From contig NZ_CP036150.1 in NCBI RefSeq assembly GCF_008329965.1, positions 2,832,439 to 2,896,438 of the forward strand: a DNA stretch of 64,000 nucleotides, given 5' to 3'. The position numbers were made by a program, and so were the translations under genes. Origin of the DNA: Oceanispirochaeta crateris. Its GTDB lineage: Bacteria; Spirochaetota; Spirochaetia; DSM-2461. Positions 37,665-46,604 of the stretch are shown in pieces. A model generated the notes under the pieces. The model saw nothing but the letters and a program-made list of their open reading frames with translations, ran no database searches and was not told the origin of the DNA. Position 1 is the stretch's first letter; each line of letters begins with the position of its first letter.

Positions 37665-38147
37665 ATGACATGGGAAAGAACTTTCGTACTTGTAAAACCC
37701 GACGGAGTCAAACGGGGACTCATAGGACAGATCCTGCATCGCTATGAACGTGCCGGTTTGGTACTGGTGGGTGCAAAACTCATCTCCACATCTCGGGAAA
37801 GAGCTGAGAAACACTATGAAGAGCATAAAGGTAAGAGTTTTTTTGAACCTTTAGTAGATTTGCTTCTATCGGGACCTTCAATGGCTCTTGCCTTAGAAGG
37901 CGCTCATGCCATAGAGGTTATCCGTAAAATAAATGGAGACACCGAACCCAGAACAGCTCAGCCCGGTACAATCCGCGGTGACTTTGCCCATATGGGCTAC
38001 ACCAGGAGTCCCGAACTGAAAGGCGTCATCAACAACCTCGTTCATGCTTCGGATTCTCCTGAAAGCGCCCTCAGGGAATTGACACTCTGGTTTGATGAGG
38101 CCGATTTCGTGGAACCTTATCCAACCTGTCTGGAAGGAATGATTTAA
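37665..38147 (+). CDS. ndk: Nucleoside diphosphate kinase
   Basis: About 160 residues. Balances NTP pools by a phospho-histidine mechanism. Starts MTWERTFVLVKPDGVKRG; active-site histidine in NLVHASDSPESA; TIRGDFA loop present. The frame is open upstream to 37536, but this ATG matches the family start. The ribosome-binding site is weak. Convergent with adenine deaminase. Confidence 0.93.
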   Translation: MTWERTFVLVKPDGVKRGLIGQILHRYERAGLVLVGAKLISTSRERAEKHYEEHKGKSFFEPLVDLLLSGPSMALALEGAHAIEVIRKINGDTEPRTAQPGTIRGDFAHMGYTRSPELKGVINNLVHASDSPESALRELTLWFDEADFVEPYPTCLEGMI

Positions 38148-38165
38148 TCCTCCCAGTTCAGAAAA

Positions 38166-39890
38166 TTATTTGATACAAAGATCAACAAATTCAAATTTCA
38201 GTACATCAAAAAGGCCTTCATCCGTGAGCTTCAGCTCGGGGATGACAGGCAGTGCCATGAAAGCCAAAGTCATGAAGGGATCCACTTCCTTATTGACACC
38301 CAGGGTATGAACAGCCGTATTCAGGAGATCTTTTAATGAGGCACTGACTTCTTCGGCCGGTTTATCCGACATCAACCCGCCAATAGGCAGCGGCAACAGT
38401 CCCACCAGTTCTCCATTGGCAACAACAGAAATACCTCCACCTGAAGCCGCGAGGGAATTCACAGCCAGGGCCATGTCTTCATCACGATCTCCAACGACGA
38501 TCAGGTTATGAGAATCGTGCCCAATGGAAGATGCAATCGCCCCGCCTTTCAAACGGTAGTTTTCGACAAGCCCCAGTCCAATGGTTCCCTTTCCTCCATG
38601 TCGTTCAATAACGGCTATCTTTAGAATATCCAGGTCTGGGTGTATTTTGAAAAGGCCATTTTCGTCCCGTTCAATCTTCCTCACGGCATTCTCAGTCACC
38701 AGAGAATGAGGGAGAATGCGGATCACCCTGGCTACATCGGTTTCCATGGGAAGAGAAAAATCCTCAGCCCTAATCTTGCGAACCTTAACGGTGTTGACCA
38801 CTGCGTCTGTCACCCTGGAAGGCTGGGAAAAAAGGGCTTTTTCATCTTCGGCTACAAGCACACCTTTCTTGTACACCTGCTGAACATGAATGGACTTAAG
38901 ATCATCCAATATAACGATATCCGCATCGTATCCAGGAGCCAGAGCTCCCTTGCCTTTAAGATGATAACACTCCGCCGGATTGAGGGTCGCCATCTGCACG
39001 GCCCAGACGGGGTCCATTCCAAGGTCTATTGCCTCACGAATGTTGTAGTTGATATGCCCGTCTTTCAATATATCTTCAGGTTGTTTATCGTCAGTACAAA
39101 AAGCACACCGCCTGAGATTATATAACTTGACACCATGTATTAGGTTTTTAAGATTTCTGGCAGCAGAACCTTCTCGAATCAGAACATACATACCCCGCCT
39201 GAGGCGGGACCGCATTTCTTCCGGGGTAGAACATTCATGATCGGTTCCCACTCCTGCTCCGATATAGGCATTCAGTTCCTTCCGGTCTACCATTGGCGCG
39301 TGCCCGTCTATAGGCATATTCCGATCCAAGGCCATCTGCATTTTCTCAAGAACGGCGGGATCACCTTCAATAAGCGATGGATAGTCCATCATTTCTCCTA
39401 AACCCAGGACTCGGGGTTCTCCTGCCAACTTGACGAGGTCAGAGGCCGACAATTTTGCTCCTGAATTTTCAAAAGGAGTGGCGGGAACACAGGACGGCAA
39501 CATGAAGAGGCACTCCAGAGGGAGACCTTCGGAGGCATCCAGCATATAACGTATGCCCTCCAATCCTGCCACATTGGCAATCTCATGAGGATCAGCCACG
39601 ACTGTGGTTGTACCACGGGGAACAACCAGAGAAGCAAAGTGCTCGGGAGTTGTCAGAGATGATTCAATATGAACATGAGCATCAATGAATCCAGGAGAGA
39701 GATAGGCTCCCTTTACATCGATCTCAACCACACCCTCATAGGCGCCGTATCCCAGTATTTTTCCATCCTTGACAGCCAGAGTATTCTCAATGATTTCTCC
39801 AGTGAATACATTAATGATTTTACCGTTTCGAAAGACAATATCTGCCTTTTTACGGCCAACCGCCGCATCAATAAAATTTTTTAAATCCAT
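38166..39890 (-). CDS. ade: Adenine deaminase
   Basis: 574 residues. Converts adenine to hypoxanthine in purine salvage. Metal-binding amidohydrolase motifs: GFIDAHVHIESS, DPHEIANVAG, GHAP and CTDDKQPEDIL, with the C-terminal domain (GGKGTIGLGLVENY, SIGHDSHNLIVVG) specific to bacterial Ade. GGAGGAG precedes the ATG. It diverges from a purine permease, so import and deamination are probably co-regulated. Confidence 0.95.
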   Translation of the reverse strand: MDLKNFIDAAVGRKKADIVFRNGKIINVFTGEIIENTLAVKDGKILGYGAYEGVVEIDVKGAYLSPGFIDAHVHIESSLTTPEHFASLVVPRGTTTVVADPHEIANVAGLEGIRYMLDASEGLPLECLFMLPSCVPATPFENSGAKLSASDLVKLAGEPRVLGLGEMMDYPSLIEGDPAVLEKMQMALDRNMPIDGHAPMVDRKELNAYIGAGVGTDHECSTPEEMRSRLRRGMYVLIREGSAARNLKNLIHGVKLYNLRRCAFCTDDKQPEDILKDGHINYNIREAIDLGMDPVWAVQMATLNPAECYHLKGKGALAPGYDADIVILDDLKSIHVQQVYKKGVLVAEDEKALFSQPSRVTDAVVNTVKVRKIRAEDFSLPMETDVARVIRILPHSLVTENAVRKIERDENGLFKIHPDLDILKIAVIERHGGKGTIGLGLVENYRLKGGAIASSIGHDSHNLIVVGDRDEDMALAVNSLAASGGGISVVANGELVGLLPLPIGGLMSDKPAEEVSASLKDLLNTAVHTLGVNKEVDPFMTLAFMALPVIPELKLTDEGLFDVLKFEFVDLCIK

Positions 39891-40016
39891 AAACTAGAAC
39901 TCCTCCCCATGACAACCAAGACTTATATCCAGCAACAGAGTGGCAATGCTGAAATATATAATATCTTCATTATAGTACAAAAAAAATGATATTTTGGTCA
40001 TAAATTAATAAATTGA

Positions 40017-40046
40017 TTGCTCGATCAGTCAGGTTCATTCTATAAT
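40017..40046 (+). promoter_or_regulatory. Promoter of the purine permease
   Basis: TTGCTC (40017-40022), 18-base spacer and perfect TATAAT (40041-40046). The 208 bp between ade and this gene also holds a TATAAT reading toward ade and an A8 run (39979-39986). I see no purine riboswitch core. Confidence 0.5.
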
Positions 40047-40098
40047 TATGAAGAATCATTTCATATGGCCCGCTCGGGCACAAACTAAAGGAGTTTTC

Positions 40099-41382
40099 AT
40101 GGAAAAATTTTTCAAGTTGAAAGAGAATGGAACCACTGTAAGAACAGAAGTACTGGCAGGAATGACAACCTTTTTGACTATGGCTTACATCCTGATCGTT
40201 AACCCTCTGATTTTGTCAGATGCAGGGATGGATTTTGGTGCTGTATTTACAGCTACGGCCCTCTCTGCTGGTATTGCGACACTGGTTATGGCTCTTATTG
40301 CCAAACTCCCCTTTGCCCTCGCTCCAGGGATGGGACTCAACGCTTTCTTTGCATATGCAGTATGTCTGGGAATGGGATATTCATGGCAGTTTGCTCTGAC
40401 CGCCGTATTCCTCGAAGGTATCATCTTCATCATCCTGACATTTCTCAATGTGCGGGAAGCCATCATTAACTGTATACCCAGCAATATCAAGAAAGCTATA
40501 TCTGTAGGTATTGGTCTTTTTATAGCGTTTATTGGTTTGCAGAATGCCAAAATGATTGTCAACAATGATGCAACTCTCGTCGGTCTAGGATCTATCTCCA
40601 GTCCTGAGTTTACTCTGGCTGTCATTGGTCTAGTCATAACAGCCATCCTTTTGGCGTTTAAAGTCAAGGGAGCGCTGCTTATCGGAATCATCGCAGGAAC
40701 CCTCGCGGGTTTTCCTCTGGGACTGACTTCAGCCCCCTCTGGAAGCTGGACACCTCCTTCATTGGCACCCATCCTCTTCAAGTTTGACTTTTCTCAGGTA
40801 TTCTCACTGGATATGTTCATTGTTCTGTTTACTTTTCTTATGGTAGATATGTTCGATACAGTAGGAACCCTGATTGGTGTGTCTACAAAAGCCGGTCTTT
40901 TGACTAAGGATGGCAAGATTCCCAGAGTTAAGCAGGCACTTCTCGCAGATGCCATTGGTACAACCGTTGGAGCCTGCCTCGGAACGAGTACAGTTACGAC
41001 TTATGTAGAATCTGCTGCCGGAGTCGAAGAAGGTGGAAAAACTGGTCTTACCGCCCTTACTGCGGCCATTCTTTTCTTCGCAGCTCTTTTTCTATCTCCT
41101 CTCTTCCTGATGATCCCCGGTGCCGCTACAGCTCCTGCCCTTATTCTGGTTGGTCTGTTTATGATCACTCCTGTTAAGGACATAGAACTCCACGACATGA
41201 CAGAAGCTCTCCCGGCATTCCTGACTATATTCATGATGCCTCTTGCCTATAGTATTTCTGAAGGGATTGTATTTGGTATACTCTCTTATGTCATCCTCAA
41301 AGTATGCACAGGAAAATCAAAAGACATCCCCTTACTGACATATATCATCGCCGCTATTTTCCTCTTAAAGTTCTTTATCTAA
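40099..41382 (+). CDS. NCS2-family purine permease (AzgA-type)
   Basis: About 427 residues, 12-14 membrane helices. Start at 40099 behind AAAGGAG. Family signs: TEVLAGMTTFLTMAYILIVNP, LAPGMGLNAFFAY, VDMFDTVGTLIGVS and STVTTYVESAAGVEEGGKTG. AzgA/GhxP members import adenine, guanine or hypoxanthine with protons. The divergent adenine deaminase points to adenine or hypoxanthine here. Confidence 0.93.
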   Translation: MEKFFKLKENGTTVRTEVLAGMTTFLTMAYILIVNPLILSDAGMDFGAVFTATALSAGIATLVMALIAKLPFALAPGMGLNAFFAYAVCLGMGYSWQFALTAVFLEGIIFIILTFLNVREAIINCIPSNIKKAISVGIGLFIAFIGLQNAKMIVNNDATLVGLGSISSPEFTLAVIGLVITAILLAFKVKGALLIGIIAGTLAGFPLGLTSAPSGSWTPPSLAPILFKFDFSQVFSLDMFIVLFTFLMVDMFDTVGTLIGVSTKAGLLTKDGKIPRVKQALLADAIGTTVGACLGTSTVTTYVESAAGVEEGGKTGLTALTAAILFFAALFLSPLFLMIPGAATAPALILVGLFMITPVKDIELHDMTEALPAFLTIFMMPLAYSISEGIVFGILSYVILKVCTGKSKDIPLLTYIIAAIFLLKFFI

Positions 41383-41408
41383 ACCTCAGGAATCTGTTAA
41401 GATGATAT

Positions 41409-41439
41409 GGCCCTGGTATTTGACACCAGGGCCTTTTTT
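41409..41439 (+). terminator. Terminator of the purine permease
   Basis: GGCCCTGGT (41409-41417) and ACCAGGGCC (41425-41433), 7-base loop, T6 tail. It ends 16 bases before the next start codon. Confidence 0.92.
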
Positions 41440-41454
41440 ACGCAAGGGGAACTC

Positions 41455-42144
41455 ATGAGTACAAGGGCCATTTTCTTTGATGCCGACGGCACTCTTCTCG
41501 ATTTCAATAAGGCCGAAAAGGAAGCTTTGATCAAACTCAATAAATGGATGTCTACCGGTCATTCCTTAAGTGACTTCACACGGACATATCATGAAGTAAA
41601 TACAAAGATGTGGATGGAATTGGAAGAAGGCCAGATCACTGCGGAAGAGTTGAAAACCCAACGGTTTTACCGCTTTGCCAAGATCATGAATTCGAATCGG
41701 GATGCACAGGAACTCTCTGACTTCTATTTGGCAGCTCTGGGTGAAGGTCATTTCTACCTGAAGGATGCACCAGAGCTCCTGCACACCTTAGGCAACCGTT
41801 ACCCCCTGGTTATGGTAACAAACGGACTCAGCCTTGTTCAGCAAGCCAGATTCAAGGCACTTGAATTCGATAAGATATTTCATAAAATTCTGATTTCTGA
41901 AGAAGTAGGATCGGCAAAACCAGAGACTGAGATGTTCAAACGGGGGGCAGAAGCCATCGGAATGCCTCTTGGTTCTGAGATTCTCATGGTGGGGGACAGC
42001 CTGACCTCGGATATAGCCGGCGGTATAGCCGCGGGAATCAGCACTTGCTGGTTTAATCCTGATAGATGGGAGAACGCGTCTCCTTTTAAACCGGATTATG
42101 AGATTTCTAATTTGATGGAGCTTTTAGAGGTTCTGGAATCTTAA
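41455..42144 (+). CDS. HAD-superfamily hydrolase (YjjG-like nucleotidase)
   Basis: About 229 residues from ATG 41455, behind AAGGGGA; the longer frame would run through the terminator hairpin. HAD motifs: FFDADGTLLDFN, MVTNGLSLVQQAR, EEVGSAKPE and MVGDSLTSDIAGG. The helical cap and motif wording resemble YjjG-type 5'-nucleotidases that remove odd pyrimidine nucleotides. Substrate not certain. Four-base convergent overlap with the TetR gene. Confidence 0.88.
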   Translation: MSTRAIFFDADGTLLDFNKAEKEALIKLNKWMSTGHSLSDFTRTYHEVNTKMWMELEEGQITAEELKTQRFYRFAKIMNSNRDAQELSDFYLAALGEGHFYLKDAPELLHTLGNRYPLVMVTNGLSLVQQARFKALEFDKIFHKILISEEVGSAKPETEMFKRGAEAIGMPLGSEILMVGDSLTSDIAGGIAAGISTCWFNPDRWENASPFKPDYEISNLMELLEVLES

Positions 42145-42743
42145 ACGCAGGCAACCGAAAGACTATCCAGATAAGAGATGGTTACCTCAACCGCTCCTTC
42201 TGGTTCGAATTTTTCTATCATGGCAATCTGAAAAGCGAAGGCTTCAATAAGACTGAACAACTGGTATGCCGTCTCTTTGGCGGGAACTTTTCGGAATTCC
42301 CCCTTCTGAATGCCCTGTCGTATCAACTTTGAAAAAAGATAGATCAAACCTACCGTTCTTTTCTCGATATCTCTGGAATAGTCTTTTCCCTGTCTCTTCA
42401 TCTGAAATAGAAAATCCGCCAGACAAGAAAAAAAGTCTCTCTTTCTATAACACTTTTCAATGATGTCTCTGCAAATGAATTTTAGTTTGATCATCTCACT
42501 CTGACCATCATCCGTAAAAAGATCCTTGTAGTCCCGGAACATTCCTTCGGTCATCTGCTTCACGGCATAATAAAAGATTTCTTCCTTATCCTTAAAGTAG
42601 AGGTAGAGCGTCGGCCTGGAAATCCCGCAGCGATCCGCAATGTAAGAAAGGTTTGTATCCTGGTAACCTTTCTGAGCAAATATGACGAAAGCCCGTTTAA
42701 GAATTTCCTGTTTTCTTTTATCATGATCAATAATCTTAGGCAT
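42141..42743 (-). CDS. TetR-family transcriptional regulator
   Basis: 200 residues. N-terminal helix-turn-helix (AFVIFAQKGYQDTNLSYIADRCGISRPTLYLYFKDKEEI without gaps between residues ~17 and 52). C-terminal ligand domain not assignable. No ribosome-binding site upstream; the predicted transcription start falls about two bases before the ATG. It diverges from an EamA transporter and palindromes lie between them, so it probably represses itself and perhaps that transporter. Confidence 0.9.
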   Translation of the reverse strand: MPKIIDHDKRKQEILKRAFVIFAQKGYQDTNLSYIADRCGISRPTLYLYFKDKEEIFYYAVKQMTEGMFRDYKDLFTDDGQSEMIKLKFICRDIIEKCYRKRDFFSCLADFLFQMKRQGKDYSRDIEKRTVGLIYLFSKLIRQGIQKGEFRKVPAKETAYQLFSLIEAFAFQIAMIEKFEPEGAVEVTISYLDSLSVACV

Positions 42744-42781
42744 ATAGTTAAATTATAGACTGTCAAAGTTAATTTGACTAT
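42744..42781. promoter_or_regulatory. Promoter and operator palindromes of the TetR gene
   Basis: Minus-strand promoter TAGTCA, 17-base spacer, TATAAT (-10 at 42752-42757). Two palindromes overlap it: ATAGTTAAATTA (42744-42755) against TAATTTGACTAT (42770-42781), and GTCAAA, GTTAA, TTTGAC (42762-42778) with perfect 6 bp arms. Confidence 0.6.
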
Positions 42782-42944
42782 GACGCTCTTCAAGTTTTTG
42801 TCCGGAATAAGGAAAGTTAATCAAAATATTTTTACTTTTTCACTAAGAGCCTCTCAGGAATAAAATCAAGAACATTTCCAAAATTGATATTCTTTAGAAT
42901 CAGGCTGATCTATAATAGGCTAAGTTTAAAAGGGAGAATGACTC

Positions 42945-43856
42945 ATGGACAAAAAAAACTGGCTGCTCCTCTTGCTCCTCTCCATCCTTTGGGGAGGGTC
43001 CTATTTCTTTGTCGCCATAGCCCTCACCGGACTGCCTATATTTACGATCGTCTTCCTCAGAGTATTCAATGGTGCAGCCCTTCTTGTTCTGTTCATTTTC
43101 CTAACAGGTAGAAAGCTTCCCGGAAATGGAAGAACATGGCTCACCCTCTTTATCATGGGATTCTTCAACAATGCCATCCCCTTCACCATGATTGTGAGCG
43201 GCCAACAGTATGTCAGCAGTGGTTTTGCCTCCATCCTGATTGCCATCACACCATTCTTAACAGTGATCACAGCCCATCTCCTAACAAAAGATGAAAAGAT
43301 TTCCAGCGGGAAAATTGTAGGTATTTTTTTAGGAATACTGGGAGTCTTCATACTCATTGGCTTTGAGTCCATGCAATGGGGATCAAAGGAACTCCTGGGT
43401 AGTATTTTTGTTCTCACAGCAACCGTATCCTATTCGATTGCCAGTGTCTGGGGAAAAAAGTTTAAATCTTTAAATATGGATCCCGTTGCTACGGCAGCCG
43501 GTCAGTTGATCTGTTCGTCCTTAATTCTGCTGCCCCTCATGCTGATCAGTGACAAACCATGGCAGCTCCCCCTCCCCAACATTGAAGTTTGGGGTGCAAT
43601 TGCGGGGATTGCTCTGTTTTCTACGGCTGTGGCATACATTGTGTATTTTCAAATACTCAGGAATTCCGGTGCTACCAATGTTATGTTAGTCACATTTCTA
43701 ATTCCTATCATTGCCGTGATAATGGGCGTTATATTTTTATCTGAGAATTTCAAGATCCAATACCTTTACGGCATGATTATGATCGGCCTGGGTCTGGTCG
43801 CCATTGATGGACGCCTGTTTCAGAAAATAAAGGGTGACAACCAGGTCGGATCTTAA
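42945..43856 (+). CDS. EamA-family (DMT) transporter
   Basis: 303 residues, ten predicted membrane helices in two EamA repeats (first ~10-140, second ~155-295). Signs: WGGSYFFVAIAL, GFASILIAITPFLTVI and the second-repeat VMLVTFLIPIIAVIMG. Start behind AGGGAG. DMT members export metabolites or amino acids; the substrate is unknown. Divergent from the TetR gene. Confidence 0.9.
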   Translation: MDKKNWLLLLLLSILWGGSYFFVAIALTGLPIFTIVFLRVFNGAALLVLFIFLTGRKLPGNGRTWLTLFIMGFFNNAIPFTMIVSGQQYVSSGFASILIAITPFLTVITAHLLTKDEKISSGKIVGIFLGILGVFILIGFESMQWGSKELLGSIFVLTATVSYSIASVWGKKFKSLNMDPVATAAGQLICSSLILLPLMLISDKPWQLPLPNIEVWGAIAGIALFSTAVAYIVYFQILRNSGATNVMLVTFLIPIIAVIMGVIFLSENFKIQYLYGMIMIGLGLVAIDGRLFQKIKGDNQVGS

Positions 43857-43897
43857 AGAAATGACTTTTCTTTTAAGTATTATGCCCCCCGGGACTC

Positions 43898-44707
43898 CTA
43901 TACAAACAAAAGCAGGCTGATTGCCATCACAGCCATGCCGGCAATCAGCCCTCCAATGGCAATATGATGTTCACCATACTCTTCTGCTGTGGGCAACAGT
44001 TCATCGAGAGAAATATACACCATAATACCGGCGACACTAGCAAATATGATTCCGAAGGTCGCATCATTAAACACATTTCTTAAAAGGAAGAAACCTATCA
44101 ATGCTCCTACAGGTTCTGCCAACCCTGAAACAAAGGATAACCAGAAGGCCTTACTTTTACTCTTTGTCGCATAATAGATGGGAGCAGAAACGGCAATACC
44201 CTCAGGAATATTGTGAATGGCAATGGCAACAGCAATACTCACTCCCAAAGTAGGATCGGAAAGACCCGCCATGAAAGTGGCGAGACCCTCAGGAAAGTTA
44301 TGTATTCCAATGGCCAATGCAGAAAAAAGACCCATCCGCATCAACTTCTTATCATTGGAGGCTTTCTCTGGAATATCCAGACTCAAATGACTGATTTCAT
44401 GAGGATTTTCATATGACGGAATGAGCTTATCGATGACAGCAATCACAGCAACACCTGCAAAGAAAGACAGAGTCGTTATAATATAACCTTGTCTGATGCC
44501 ATAAAAGGCTTCTAGTGCAGCTCTTGCTTTGACAAAAATCTCAATCAGAGAAACATAGATCATAACCCCGGCAGAAAACCCCAGTGATCCAGCTAAAAAT
44601 TTAGGATTAAATTCCTTAGAAAAAAAAGACATAAGACTGCCGATACCCGTAGCTAGACCGGCAAAGACGGTAAGGCCTAAAGCAAAAATGAGATTTTCGG
44701 TTTCCAT
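43898..44707 (-). CDS. ZIP-family metal transporter (ZupT-like)
   Basis: 269 residues, eight membrane helices. The metal-binding helices carry [12 protein letters not shown] and [12 protein letters not shown], the hallmark of the ZupT/GufA group, which takes up zinc, iron or manganese. GGAGATC precedes the ATG. No metal-responsive operator was recognised upstream. Confidence 0.93.
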   Translation of the reverse strand: METENLIFALGLTVFAGLATGIGSLMSFFSKEFNPKFLAGSLGFSAGVMIYVSLIEIFVKARAALEAFYGIRQGYIITTLSFFAGVAVIAVIDKLIPSYENPHEISHLSLDIPEKASNDKKLMRMGLFSALAIGIHNFPEGLATFMAGLSDPTLGVSIAVAIAIHNIPEGIAVSAPIYYATKSKSKAFWLSFVSGLAEPVGALIGFFLLRNVFNDATFGIIFASVAGIMVYISLDELLPTAEEYGEHHIAIGGLIAGMAVMAISLLLFV

Positions 44708-44812
44708 ATGATCTCCATTTATATTTCTATGTTTGAAAATATCTTTATCGATGGGACTAAAATTGTCAACATGATTAAAAATTTAATTCCAATGAGATCG
44801 TGGAAGGTAAAA

Positions 44813-44847
44813 ATAAAAAAAGGCCGTCCCATGACAGGAGCAGCCTT
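44813..44847 (-). terminator. Terminator of the fab operon
   Basis: On the minus strand AAGGCTGCTCC (44847-44837) pairs with GGGACGGCCTT (44830-44820) at ten of eleven positions, followed by a T-rich tail (44819-44813). Confidence 0.8.
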
Positions 44848-44871
44848 AAGTGCAGTTTCTTTTAGGGTATA

Positions 44872-44900
44872 CCGCCCAAGTACAACGTACCCAATGGCGG
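44872..44900. other. Hairpin in the fabV 3' region
   Basis: CCGCC (44872-44876) with GGCGG (44896-44900), and GTAC with GTAC inside. It lies between fabV and the terminator. It lacks a T tract, so it may stabilise the mRNA end. Confidence 0.4.
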
Positions 44901-44935
44901 CATTATGTCAATAACAACTGCCGTAAAAAAGATAC

Positions 44936-46117
44936 CTAATTTAAATATGCTGTAAGATCTACCTCCTTATCATAGTCAATGCCGTCTACACTGAATCCGT
45001 GAAGCTTGAGATAGTCTTCACGGAAACCATCGATATCCGATAAATCGGATACATTTTCAGTCGTGACTTGGTCCCATAAATCTGAGACCGCCTTCTGCAC
45101 ATCTTCACGCATTTCCAAATCGTCAATCCGAATACGTCCCTTCTCATCCACTGGGACATCTTTCCCCGGAATCAAACGATCCTGAAAAAGACGATAAATC
45201 TGCTCAATGCATCCTTCATGGATTCCTTTCTCTTTCATAATTTTAAAGAGCAAGGCCATATAGAGGGGAACAACTGGTATGACAGAACTGGCTCGTGTGA
45301 CAAGAGCCTTGTTGACAGAGACAAAAGCCTGTCCATGTAAATCTTTCAGCATATTGTTGAGTTCTGAAGCGCTATTTTCAAGATTCTCCTTGGCCTTCCC
45401 GATCGTTCCTTCCCTATAGACAGGGTAGGTTACTTTCGGACCTATGTAGGAATAGGAGACAGTTCTAAATCCTTCAGCCAGAATACCAGCTGACTGAAAC
45501 TGACTGATCCAGCGTTTCCAGTCCTCACCGCCCATTACTTTAACCGTCGGGGCTATTTCTTCCTCATCAGCAGGACCAATGGTAACCTCACTGACGGTCT
45601 GATTCATAAAATCTACAGACTGAGCTGTATAGGATTTTCCAATGGGTTTCAAAACAGATCGGTATGTTTCCCCTGTTTCCGGATCGACTCTCACCGGTGA
45701 TGCCAGGGAGTAAACAAGGAGATCGACCTGACCCCAATTCTCCCTGATCCAGTCAATGGCCTGAGTCTTGACGGAGTCAGAAAAGGCATCCCCGTCAATC
45801 GTATAAGATTTAAGCCCGTCTTTGGCTGAAAATTGATCAAAGGCTCTATTATTATACCAACCGGGGCTGGCTGTCCGCTTAACCGATGGACCTTTTTCAA
45901 AGGAAACACCCAATGTCTCAGCACCACCACCAAAGGCAGCTGTGATACGGGATGCCAAGCCAAAACCAGTAGAGCAACCCACAACGAGGATTCTCTTAGG
46001 CATTTTTAAAGCGCCCATATTTTTTACATATTGAATCTGGTGTTCTACTTCTTTTTCACAGCCCTCTGGATGAGCCGTAAGACAGACACTTTTTATTATT
46101 TTAGGTTCTATTATCAT
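44936..46117 (-). CDS. fabV: Enoyl-ACP/CoA reductase FabV
   Basis: 393 residues, a single-chain NADH-dependent enoyl reductase. Nucleotide-binding start RILVVGCSTGFGLASRI after a FabV-specific N-terminal extension (IIEPKIIKSVCLTAHPEGCE). Catalytic Y-x8-K in YREGTIGKAK. In the family, relatives act as FabV (fatty acid synthesis, triclosan-resistant) or Ter (crotonyl-CoA reduction). Being last in a fab operon with no other enoyl reductase supports the fatty-acid role. GAGGAAAA precedes the ATG. Confidence 0.94.
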   Translation of the reverse strand: MIIEPKIIKSVCLTAHPEGCEKEVEHQIQYVKNMGALKMPKRILVVGCSTGFGLASRITAAFGGGAETLGVSFEKGPSVKRTASPGWYNNRAFDQFSAKDGLKSYTIDGDAFSDSVKTQAIDWIRENWGQVDLLVYSLASPVRVDPETGETYRSVLKPIGKSYTAQSVDFMNQTVSEVTIGPADEEEIAPTVKVMGGEDWKRWISQFQSAGILAEGFRTVSYSYIGPKVTYPVYREGTIGKAKENLENSASELNNMLKDLHGQAFVSVNKALVTRASSVIPVVPLYMALLFKIMKEKGIHEGCIEQIYRLFQDRLIPGKDVPVDEKGRIRIDDLEMREDVQKAVSDLWDQVTTENVSDLSDIDGFREDYLKLHGFSVDGIDYDKEVDLTAYLN

Positions 46118-46178
46118 TCTGTTTTCCTCGATTAGTCCCTCGTTTCAGAACACAGGAACGGCCATTACATGGCCCTCT

Positions 46179-46601
46179 TTAATTTGCTTCAGGGGTTTTC
46201 ATGATGCACATCCAGGAGGCTTCTGCAGCCATTTCGTCTCCGACGAAGGCTTTGCCTCTCTGTTTGATCATCATACCGCTGATTCTCTCATTCACAATCT
46301 CCATACGGACCTCATCACCGGGAACAACCTGACGGCGGAACTTGGCTTTTTCAATGGAGGCCAGAAAAAAGAGGCCCTCTTCATTCCGTAATTTCTTAAG
46401 ACCCGCTCCACCACACTGAGCCATGGCCTCCACCAGAAGGACGCCCGGTACTACCGGATATTCTGGAAAATGCCCCTTAAAGAAGAAGTCATCCAGGGTG
46501 TATTTTCTATAGCCTACAACCCCTTCTTCTGAAACATTTTCCAAGCGGTCTACAAAGAGAAAAGGCGCGCGGTGAGGGAGTAATTGTTCCATTTCGTTCA
46601 T
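46179..46601 (-). CDS. fabZ: 3-hydroxyacyl-ACP dehydratase FabZ
   Basis: 140 residues, hot-dog fold. Catalytic His and Glu in FKGHFPEYPVVPGVLLVEAM; opening MEQLLPHRAPFLFVDRL. Removes water from 3-hydroxyacyl-ACP in each elongation round. Starts 4 bp after the fabF stop behind GAGGA. Confidence 0.94.
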   Translation of the reverse strand: MNEMEQLLPHRAPFLFVDRLENVSEEGVVGYRKYTLDDFFFKGHFPEYPVVPGVLLVEAMAQCGGAGLKKLRNEEGLFFLASIEKAKFRRQVVPGDEVRMEIVNERISGMMIKQRGKAFVGDEMAAEASWMCIMKTPEAN

Positions 46602-46604
46602 AAC

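Noticed and set aside
39979-39986. A8 run as a phase-variation tract for ade
   Set aside because: Eight bases is short, the associated -35 is poor, and metabolic genes are unlikely targets.
40185-40781. 198-residue minus-strand open frame inside the purine permease
   Set aside because: Shadow of a membrane protein gene whose codon use leaves the opposite strand open.
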